From Lachnoclostridium sp. UBA1308 (lineage in GTDB: Bacteria > Bacillota > Clostridia > Lachnospirales > Lachnospiraceae): DNA of 30,396 nt. The stretch is from positions 1 to 30,396 of the forward strand of contig DBTU01000007.1 in the NCBI GenBank assembly GCA_002307215.1, read 5' to 3'. Every line of letters begins with the position of its first letter. Within the stretch, counting starts at the first letter, position 1. The translations under genes and the position numbers were made by a program. This document shows, piece after piece, positions 23,784 to 30,396 of this stretch. Under the pieces are notes generated by a model. It was not told the origin of the DNA and searched no databases. It saw only the letters and a program-made list of their open reading frames with translations.

Positions 23784-25513
23784 TGATTTTCACCTCTCAC
23801 TTCAAATCTCTCTACAAGCGCTTTCAATTCTTCTGCCATACTACTGGTTTCTTCAGCACTAGCGGCAAGACATTCTACAGCGGACACCTGTTCCTCCGAT
23901 GCTGCGGCAACCTCATGACTGTTTTTTGTCGTTAACTCGGTTATACCTGCCACCGAATCAATTAATGTAACAATCTGTTCCGAGCTTGCAACCTCATCAT
24001 GTGTGATGTCAGTTATCTGCTCAATATCCTTTCCAATCTGATTTACCGCATCGATAATTCTTATAAAGGCTTCATCCGTTTCTTTTACGACGGTTACACC
24101 ATTTTCAACTGCCTGTTTGTTTACAAGCATCGAGGAAACTGCTTTTTTGATATGTAAAACCATTTCGTTAATTAAAGATGATATCTTTTCTGCACCTGTA
24201 CTTGTTTGTTCAGAAAGCTTTCTTATTTCAGCTGATACAACCGTAAATCCCTTGCCGTGTTCTCCTGCTCTGGCAGCCTCAATTGCAGCATTCAGTGCCA
24301 GCAGATTTGTTTGTGCAGAAATATTATTTATCATATCTATAATTCCTCTTACAGTTTCAGACAGCTCATTGAGTTGATTTAGCGTAGCTTCTGCTTCACT
24401 GGATATATGATTAATATTTTCGATTGTTTCGACAGTATTCCTTACATTAATACGCCCTTGCTCAGCAACCTGCATGGTAAATGCGGAGTTTTTCTTTGCA
24501 GTTATCGATTTGTTCTGAGCAATCTGTATCTGACTGGAAAGCTGAACCAAGGTTTCTGATACATCAATGATAGAAGCATTCTGTCGATCTGCATAGGCAG
24601 CCACCTCTTGTATATTGCTGGTTACTTCTTCTGAGGCTGCATTAAGCTCCTGTGCAGAAGCAGCAATGTTCTCTGATGCATCAGATAAAGTAAAAGCGCC
24701 GACTCTTATACGGCTTATAACATGGGATTGATCCGCTAGCATTTTATCCGTCACCCGTGATATGTCACCGATTTCATCCTTCTGCAGCAGATACTGCTGA
24801 GGAATGAATACATTGTAATCACCGGTATCAACCTTCTTTAATAATTTTATCAATACGGATAATGGCTTTGTAATTGTTCGTACTACGAGTAAGGATAGAA
24901 CTATTCCTGATAATAAGGATATCAGAATAATAAAGATCAGTATTAATTCAGCTCTTTTTAATTCCTTATGATTTAATGCATCCTCTGTTTTTGCTTTCTC
25001 ATTATTATATTGAAGCAGATCAGATATTGCTAGTCGGTAATTTTCCAGGTAAGAATATTGTTCCATATATAACTGGTAAGCCTCATCATTCTTGCCATCC
25101 TTGGCAAGTTCAATTACCTGTTCACGAATATTGAGTAACCCACTTTCACTATCATCTAATACTGCTAAGGTATCCTTTTCTCTTTGCGTAATACTCCCAA
25201 TACTTATATATGCGTCAAGACTTTCTTTAATTTGATTGGTAGACTCCTTTAACTTGTCTACATAATCATTGATGACTTTCGTATCACCGGAATATTTTAC
25301 TATGTACAAAACATAGGCTTCATTCATATTCGCATCTGCCAGCATATCACCCAGATAACGAATGCCTTCTAAATGGACGGAATACATTTTATCAACTTCC
25401 TGATTGCTATTTCTATTAAATAAAAACCCAGTTGTACCTGTAAGGATGATAAGCAATAAAAGTATACCAGTTATCACCATTATTTTGGTTCGTACTTTCA
25501 AATTTCTAATCAT
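23780..25513 (-). CDS. Methyl-accepting chemotaxis protein
   Basis: A 577-aa receptor. Membrane helix 1 spans about 10-32. An extracytoplasmic four-helix-bundle sensor domain (33-185) follows, then helix 2 (about 187-210), HAMP ('VVRTITKPLSVLIKLLKKVD...') and a long coiled signalling domain. The kinase-contact tip is 'DMINNISAQTNLLALNAAIEAARAGEHGKGFTVVSAEIRKLSEQ', split here by its invariant 'NLLALNAAIEAARAGE'. AAGAAGGTG precedes the ATG. No CheA, CheW or pheromone gene is nearby. It is embedded between the RsbW-like kinase and the STAS gene, which suggests its signal feeds into the partner-switching module or the reverse. Confidence 0.93.
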   Translation of the reverse strand: MIRNLKVRTKIMVITGILLLLIILTGTTGFLFNRNSNQEVDKMYSVHLEGIRYLGDMLADANMNEAYVLYIVKYSGDTKVINDYVDKLKESTNQIKESLDAYISIGSITQREKDTLAVLDDSESGLLNIREQVIELAKDGKNDEAYQLYMEQYSYLENYRLAISDLLQYNNEKAKTEDALNHKELKRAELILIFIILISLLSGIVLSLLVVRTITKPLSVLIKLLKKVDTGDYNVFIPQQYLLQKDEIGDISRVTDKMLADQSHVISRIRVGAFTLSDASENIAASAQELNAASEEVTSNIQEVAAYADRQNASIIDVSETLVQLSSQIQIAQNKSITAKKNSAFTMQVAEQGRINVRNTVETIENINHISSEAEATLNQLNELSETVRGIIDMINNISAQTNLLALNAAIEAARAGEHGKGFTVVSAEIRKLSEQTSTGAEKISSLINEMVLHIKKAVSSMLVNKQAVENGVTVVKETDEAFIRIIDAVNQIGKDIEQITDITHDEVASSEQIVTLIDSVAGITELTTKNSHEVAAASEEQVSAVECLAASAEETSSMAEELKALVERFEVRGENQ

Positions 25514-25537
25514 AAATCTGCACCTTCTTTGTTGTAT

Positions 25538-25942
25538 TTATTGATTTTGTAGCTTTCTTTCTATTATAAACTTGTTCTCTTCATTTGATAAGCAATCTGC
25601 CAATGATTGAATAAGGTGGATACCCCTGCCTCCTTCTATCATTAGATTATGTTCAGAAACCTTCCTTGCACAGGCGTTATAATCAAACCCGGTCCCAGTA
25701 TCGATTATCTCAAATATTATATCATTGTCATTTTGCATGTAGTTAATCTGTATTGGTTTGTTGCTATCACATTTATTTCCATGCTTAAAAGCATTTGTTA
25801 TTGCTTCCACAAGAATCAGACAAATATCAAAAGCATCAATTGAGTCCTCAGAAATATTCAAGTCATTTACTACATTGTGAACCGCATATTTACAGTCTTT
25901 CAAGCCAAATAATATAACTTGATTTTTACGTATAGTAACCAC
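25538..25942 (-). CDS. RsbW/SpoIIAB-like serine kinase (anti-sigma type ATPase)
   Basis: A 134-aa HATPase_c_2 protein. The N-box is 'LVEAITNAFKHGN', G1 is 'IIDTGTGFDY' and G2 is 'GGRGIHLIQSLAD'. By family it phosphorylates the STAS protein encoded at the end of the operon and binds an alternative partner. The start is uncertain. GTG at 25942 lies only 3 bp after the phosphatase stop, with AAGGA touching it. An ATA eight bases past AAGGAG would be better spaced, but ATA starts are rare. Confidence 0.88.
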   Translation of the reverse strand: MVTIRKNQVILFGLKDCKYAVHNVVNDLNISEDSIDAFDICLILVEAITNAFKHGNKCDSNKPIQINYMQNDNDIIFEIIDTGTGFDYNACARKVSEHNLMIEGGRGIHLIQSLADCLSNEENKFIIERKLQNQ

Positions 25943-25945
25943 TCC

Positions 25946-27391
25946 TTACTTCATCTTAAGTGCAAGAAGAGTGCAGTCATCCATGGTTTTTTCTAAATCG
26001 AATGGAAACTCATTGATATAAGAATACACCATATCTGTTAATTTATGTAAAGAATCTGCCTGGTTAATGCTTTCCATACGATTCTCAACAATAGGATCCA
26101 ATCCGTCTGTAAAAAACAGGAAACAGTCTTCCGGCTGATATCTAATGCTCTCTTCCTCAAAATCATTTGTATTAAACATCCCAAGAAAAGGACCTTTAAT
26201 TATTTTTAAATCGTATTCACTAGAATTTTTTTTGTACAAAAACTGATTAATTCCAGCACCTACTACTACCACTTCCTTTTTCTGAAAATCTATTGAGAAG
26301 CAACAGGCTGCTATGTATTTATCGCCCATATAAAAAGACACTTTATGATTTAATATCTGTATTACCTCCATCGGTCTGCTGCTTATCACAACCGCTTCGT
26401 GAAACAGTACCCGGAAAGCTGAAATACTTAAAGCAGCTGTGACACCCTTTCCGCTAATATCCCCCAATATACCTACCATCTTGCAATCATCCGTTTTATG
26501 AAAGAAATAAAAATCACCACTGACCTTCTTTACAGGGATATATAGTGTATTCAATTCAAATATATCATTAAAAGGAAAGGGTTGATTCATAATTACTCTT
26601 TGATATGCAGCTGCTTCATTTAATTCCCGGACTCTCTCGCTAATATCCCTTATCAATATGATAATTGCTGGCTTGCCTTTATAATCGAAATAGCCGGCTA
26701 CGATCTCCGTGTCAATGATTTTTCCATCCGATTGTGTCAGTCTACATTCAAGTTTATTTTTTGTTGTTTTGTTAATAAATATTTTTTTCATTTCTCTTCT
26801 AATTTCATAAAGATACTCCGGACTAACAAATTTATCTGCCTGTTCACCTATGACATCGCCATATGTATTTAGTACTTGTTTGTTGGCCAGTACCACCATA
26901 CCATTAACCAAAATTACCATGGGATCCGGTGACAGATTAACAATCTTCCGGTAATTATACGAACTTTCCTTTAGTAATAGCTCCATATGATTCTGTTCAC
27001 TGATGTCTCTAAGCTGTTCTATTACAAAAAGAACCTCCCCTGAATCATCCATAATCGGATTGCAAAAGAACTCGATATATTTCTGTATTTCCGGAATAAA
27101 TTCTTCTGTTCTTATAATCTGCTTCAAATTTATCGCACGGTCAACCGGGCAGTCCTGGCACTTCTCATTCCGTTGTAGCATCTGGAAGCATTTTTTCCCT
27201 TTAACTGCTTCGGCGTTCCTATGATAAAAGTCATATCCTGCCTGATTGTAAAATAGTATTGAATGATCAACCGTATAAACGCCTATAATATCCGGAATAC
27301 CCTTCAGGATTTTTTCTAAGTTTTCATATGAGAATCCGGCCTCTTTGAGATTTGTTATTTCCAAATTATTACTTTTATGTATTTCTTTCAT
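25946..27391 (-). CDS. PAS-PAS-SpoIIE-type serine phosphatase (RsbU/RsbP-like)
   Basis: A 481-aa first gene of the operon (AGGAGAA before the ATG). PAS 1 (about 22-130) has the Cys cluster 'GKKCFQML..NEKCQDCPVDRAI', seen in PAS domains of anaerobes that may hold a metal or sense redox state. PAS 2 spans about 145-260. The PP2C-like SpoIIE domain (about 280-480) has the metal-binding motifs 'VSGDFYFF', 'GILGDISGKGVTAAL', 'FFTDGLDP' and 'MDDCTLLAL'. By family it dephosphorylates the STAS protein, turning the switch on. No membrane helix is seen, so sensing is cytoplasmic. Confidence 0.92.
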   Translation of the reverse strand: MKEIHKSNNLEITNLKEAGFSYENLEKILKGIPDIIGVYTVDHSILFYNQAGYDFYHRNAEAVKGKKCFQMLQRNEKCQDCPVDRAINLKQIIRTEEFIPEIQKYIEFFCNPIMDDSGEVLFVIEQLRDISEQNHMELLLKESSYNYRKIVNLSPDPMVILVNGMVVLANKQVLNTYGDVIGEQADKFVSPEYLYEIRREMKKIFINKTTKNKLECRLTQSDGKIIDTEIVAGYFDYKGKPAIIILIRDISERVRELNEAAAYQRVIMNQPFPFNDIFELNTLYIPVKKVSGDFYFFHKTDDCKMVGILGDISGKGVTAALSISAFRVLFHEAVVISSRPMEVIQILNHKVSFYMGDKYIAACCFSIDFQKKEVVVVGAGINQFLYKKNSSEYDLKIIKGPFLGMFNTNDFEEESIRYQPEDCFLFFTDGLDPIVENRMESINQADSLHKLTDMVYSYINEFPFDLEKTMDDCTLLALKMK

Positions 27392-27586
27392 GTTATTCTC
27401 CTATTATTTTATCTATAATAAAACTACTCTCCCCAGAAATCAAGTAAAGCTTTAATGATATTCAGTTTATTGACTATACCAATTTTGCATCACTAAAATG
27501 TTACATTTTTGGAGTACTGATTAACAAGATTTCTTGCTGGAGCTGTTCCTATAGCAAATCTTATAAATAGAAAACTCAAGCATAAA

Positions 27587-27757
27587 AGTAGATAGCCTGT
27601 TGCATCCGCAACAGGCTATCTACTAAAAAGGGGAGGTTTTGCATTTGAGGTTTCATAGGGGTTCATCTTGTGTTATGTGGTATTCCAAGAGGAGATATAT
27701 GGGGATTTGAATTTCATCTGGTGTCGTCTTGTGATATCTAAGTTGCGTATAAAGTTT
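27587..27757 (+). repeat. Interspersed hairpin element, copy F
   Basis: The perfect 17-bp inverted repeat 27587-27603 / 27608-27624 has loop ATCC, followed by AAAAAGGGGAGG and the full conserved block to AAGTTGCGTATAAAG. It lies between the 5' end of the minus-strand operon and the DUF3089 relic, so no plus-strand gene ends before it. The 29-codon frame (27645-27734) starts with TTG 8 nt after GGGGAGG and has TGA at codon 22. 27392-27586 shows only the operon's upstream region. Confidence 0.8.
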
Positions 27758-27771
27758 TGGTTATACGAGTT

Positions 27772-27803
27772 CCAGAGCATGCTTTGTCCTGGTAATAGTA
27801 ATA
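27772..27803 (-). pseudogene. Short piece of the LytTR regulator gene
   Basis: About 32 bp (AGCATGCTTTGT ... CTGGT) resembling 17448-17478 in the receiver-domain part of the intact regulator. Directly after it comes the promoter block shared with 6987-7105. It is too short to be certain on its own; its position gives it weight. Confidence 0.5.
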
Positions 27804-27828
27804 GATAGACTATAATAACATGTTGTTT

Positions 27829-27858
27829 TTGACAATAAAACAGTCGTTTTTGCATATT
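27829..27858 (+). promoter_or_regulatory. Promoter copy upstream of the DUF3089 relic
   Basis: TTGACA, 18 bp, CATATT, homologous to 7010-7039. The surrounding block 27806-27925 matches 6987-7105. Confidence 0.45.
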
Positions 27859-27929
27859 GTGATAATTATGATTAAATTTATAGTATACTTTTTATGTAAT
27901 ATTTTAAATATTTTTGAAGGAGAATTGCT

Positions 27930-28150
27930 ATGAGAGAGAAAAAAGAAAGTGTTATCAGTTTGCATCCTGTCCATAGATGGATTAACTCTCAATATGGCAG
28001 TTATTAATAAAAAATCAGAAATTGTTAAAAAGTATACAACAACTGCCGATGCAACCTCTTTATTGTTCACTTCGACCAACTTCGGAAATCCACCATTATG
28101 TTGTATGAACAGATGTACTACTATACAAATATCATGCATTTGAGGAAAAT
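27930..28150 (+). pseudogene. Small broken gene inserted between promoter copy and DUF3089 relic
   Basis: GAAGGAGAA and ATG 27930 look like a true gene start (MREKKESV...), but the frame stops after 25 codons. Protein-like sequence continues in a second frame ('DGLTLNMAVINKKSEIVKKY') and later in the first again ('HFDQLRKSTIMLYEQMYYY'). The order is faintly like a TetR-family N-terminus, which I cannot establish. This stretch is absent at the corresponding place before the intact DUF3089 gene (7095-7100). Confidence 0.4.
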
Positions 28151-28172
28151 TCATTTTAGGAGGAGAAGTGAT

Positions 28173-28760
28173 ATACAAAAAGCGAAAAGAGGTATTTCAA
28201 TCCTGGTTATGTGTGCACTTATATTATCTGTATTCTGTGGCAGTGATCGGACCGTGACAGCAGAAACAAACGATGACGGAACGGCTATTGATTATTCAAA
28301 TCCGAGTAATTGGCTTACTATGGACACGAAAGAAGATAAAGCTGTTGACATTTTTTATGTGTATCCGACAGCCTACCAAAAACAGAGTAAGGAAGATCCG
28401 AATTACTGTACTTTAGATAATGCATCAATGATTAAAGGTGCAAATGGCGCATTCAATCGCCAGGCAACTGCATTTTTACCGGTAGGTAACATTTATGCAC
28501 CCTATTATCGACAGGCTGATGCACTTTATGTCCTTGGGTTGATGCCAGCAGAGCGAGAGACAGCAATTGATCTTATACCTGCAAAAGACGTAAAAGCTGC
28601 ATTCTACTACTACATTGACCACTATAATAATGGCAGACCATTTATATTGGCAGGACATTCTCAGGGATCAATGGTGCTTCTCAATCTGCGCTGATTTAAG
28701 CAATAAACGACCTGAAGTATATAAAAGAATGGTGGCAGCATACGCGATAGGCTATTCAGT
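28173..28760 (+). pseudogene. Decayed second copy of the DUF3089 hydrolase gene
   Basis: Closely similar to 7116-7707 at DNA and protein level (signal peptide, 'FYVYPTAYQ', 'YAPYYRQADAL', 'GHSQGSMVLL' with the nucleophile Ser). Three defects are visible. The start codon ATG is now ATA (28173-28175). Two bases are missing after 'LLNL' at about 28690, which shifts the frame into a stop. Homology ends at about 28760 after 'AYAIGYSV', so the last 150 residues are gone. A non-functional duplicate. Confidence 0.9.
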
Positions 28761-28899
28761 GCATTTCATACATAAAATAAATTTAAACAGGATTTCTCGG
28801 TTGTAATGAAACTATCTTTATCATACTGAAATTATAGAGTGCTATAATTAATAAAAGTGAATGAGTTTTGATATTATTAAACGACAGGGAGAATAACTT

Positions 28900-30396
28900 A
28901 TGCGTATGAAAAAAAAGGTAAAACAGTTATTATCAATAATGCTAATAGCAACAATGTTATATGCTGGTATAGCAAATGAAGTACCAAAGCAGATTCAAGC
29001 AGCTACAGACCCGAAAGAGTTAGCAGGAACATATTTGAGTGTGGCAACCAGGTATTTAAATCTAGGTAGTCAAAGTAGTAATAAATATAATTTTAATATT
29101 AAGAAGGAAGCAAGGAAAGAGGGAGCAAAATATTTCTGGTATGTTGTATCTGATAAGGGAACCCCTGCCTCAGTTATGATTGATAAAAATACCGGGATTG
29201 TTACTGCTAAAATGGCAGGAACGGCATATATTAGGTGTAAAATAACCTATACGGATGGAACGGTTCTAAGACCGGAAGGAAAGGTTGTCGTAAGAAATAA
29301 TATTACAGAGGTAAGTATTAGTAATGCACCAAGTAATCTTACAATTCCTGCCGGTACCGCCTATAATTTTAATCGAACGATATTAAATACAGCTACCGGA
29401 AAAGGTGCGAAGACACAGGGTATTACACGGTGGGAAATCTCGAATGATACCAGTGGTATTGATAATGCGACAAGCGAAGGTGTTATATTCCCAATCAAGG
29501 AAGGCGAATTCAAGATTCGAGCCGTATGCTTTCAGAGCGTTTTAAAGTATAAATTATGGTTAGCTGACAAAGAAGCAAATATATCCTATATTACTGCTTC
29601 AAGTAAATGGGTTACAGTGAAAGTGGATTCTTCAAACGGAACAGCAACAGCCTCAACACAGGAGCAATTGAATAAGTTGCTTGTGTCGAGCGATATTGGT
29701 CAGATTACGTTGTCTACTACGAAAGCTTTAAAGTTTATTATTCCTAAGGGAAATTATAACAATAAGACATTGCTTGTGAATACACCAAATGCTGATGTTG
29801 AAAATTATGGTGTCTTTAAGGGAATAACAATCAATGCCATCAAGGACAACACATGGATTGAATATGCGGATGGAAATATCGTTTACCTAAGTGATGAAGT
29901 AGCCAGTTTTGTTATTGACGAAGCGGTAAATGTAAAACAAATCGTAATTGATAGAGAAGATGCTAAACTAAACATAATGATAAATGGAACAGTGGATCAA
30001 ATCATAGTATTGCAGTCTGCCCAAGTTAACTTCTCGGGTATCGGTGCACAGGTTCCAGTCACTGTTGAAGCAACAGCAGGTGGAAGTACCATCACATCCT
30101 CCATGCCACTAAATTTAGAACTTAGGGCACAAACAAATATTACGCTTAATCAAGGATCAGAAGATACAAGGCTTGATAAAAGCGAAAGCAAAGTAGTAGT
30201 AAAGATTGAAAATAATACAAATGAGAAAAAAACAATCACGACCAATAACGGTAGTGAGGAAGCGATAGGAGCCGGACAATCAGTTATTAGTGATGGGTCT
30301 AAGATACCAAGTAACCCAGTACCGCCGCTTCCGATACCAACACATACAGGTATACTTGACAATCTGGCCGTAAGTATCAGTCTAGAAGGAACGTTG
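28900..30396 (+). CDS. Secreted protein with Big_2 (Ig-like) domain, 3' end outside window
   Basis: Open from ATG 28900 (AGGGAG 8 nt upstream) to the window end, 499 codons without a stop. The signal peptide is about 34 residues ('LLSIMLIATMLYAG', cleavage near 'IQAA'). A Big_2-like segment spans about 75-135 ('VMIDKNTGIVTAKMAGTAYIRCKITY'), with a second Ig-like part ('NLTIPAGTAYNFNRTI', 148-220). A beta-helix-like stretch (about 255-390) alternates short strands ('ITLSTTKALKFIIPKGNYNNKTLLV'-type, 'VKQIVIDREDAKLNI'), followed by a Ser/Asn/Pro-rich linker (430-480). Likely a surface or secreted binding protein. A TATAAT at 28843-28848 may belong to its promoter. The function of the missing C-terminus is unknown. 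Confidence 0.85.
   Translation, partial: MRMKKKVKQLLSIMLIATMLYAGIANEVPKQIQAATDPKELAGTYLSVATRYLNLGSQSSNKYNFNIKKEARKEGAKYFWYVVSDKGTPASVMIDKNTGIVTAKMAGTAYIRCKITYTDGTVLRPEGKVVVRNNITEVSISNAPSNLTIPAGTAYNFNRTILNTATGKGAKTQGITRWEISNDTSGIDNATSEGVIFPIKEGEFKIRAVCFQSVLKYKLWLADKEANISYITASSKWVTVKVDSSNGTATASTQEQLNKLLVSSDIGQITLSTTKALKFIIPKGNYNNKTLLVNTPNADVENYGVFKGITINAIKDNTWIEYADGNIVYLSDEVASFVIDEAVNVKQIVIDREDAKLNIMINGTVDQIIVLQSAQVNFSGIGAQVPVTVEATAGGSTITSSMPLNLELRAQTNITLNQGSEDTRLDKSESKVVVKIENNTNEKKTITTNNGSEEAIGAGQSVISDGSKIPSNPVPPLPIPTHTGILDNLAVSISLEGTL

Noticed and set aside
30150..30362. 70-codon minus-strand frame near the window end
   Set aside because: Antisense to the Ser/Pro-rich linker of the open plus-strand gene; Ser/Leu-rich shadow.

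Overview
The window looks like a chromosomal segment of a low-GC, spore-forming Firmicute, most plausibly a Lachnospiraceae/Clostridia-type anaerobe. The reasons are AT-rich DNA with strong AGGAGG-type ribosome binding sites, a BclA-like collagen-repeat protein and a CotH-like protein (both spore-surface families), FabV/Ter enoyl reductase, BspA-type LRR and Big_2 surface proteins, and an Agr-like LytTR two-component system. No rRNA, tRNA or CRISPR array was seen. The species assignment is inference.

Layout. 1-498: 3' part of a collagen-like exosporium-type protein. 829-1989: fabV/ter. 2386-3342: tyrosine recombinase split by one in-frame stop. 3378-5951: AraC regulator, secreted FMN-binding protein and ApbE flavin transferase, a covalent-flavoprotein cassette. 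6105-9554: small hypothetical gene, a mosaic of gene relics, a secreted DUF3089 hydrolase and a DUF3784 membrane protein. 9653-12190 (-): BspA-like LRR protein. 12633-15486: membrane protein, a convergent 40-aa ORF and a CotH lipoprotein. 15674-17733 (-): LytTR regulator and GHKL kinase. 17829-18605: a frameshifted unknown gene and a toxin relic. 19008-21384: a leader-peptide/hairpin region, an ABC-F resistance-type gene cut after its signature motif and joined to an ECF sigma gene, then its zinc-finger anti-sigma gene. 21748-22941: Staygreen-VCBS fusion. 23198-23414: type I toxin-antitoxin locus. 23505-27391 (-): SpoIIE phosphatase, RsbW-like kinase, chemoreceptor and STAS protein. 27587-28760: repeat, relics and a decayed second DUF3089 copy. 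28900-end: start of a secreted Big_2-type protein.

The most unusual material lies between the ordinary genes. A family of interspersed elements (six copies, all in the same orientation) carries a near-perfect hairpin followed by a conserved block of about 110-150 bp. That block also holds a 29-codon reading frame of constant length. The intergenic regions also contain truncated copies of genes that are intact elsewhere in the window (LytTR regulator, DUF3784 gene, DUF3089 gene, Hol-Tox toxin), so the segment has been shuffled by repeated duplication and deletion. Two candidate systems deserve most attention: the ABC-F/ECF-sigma chimera behind what looks like a ribosome-sensing leader, whose two frames would fuse if one A were lost from an A7 tract, and the hairpin element family.
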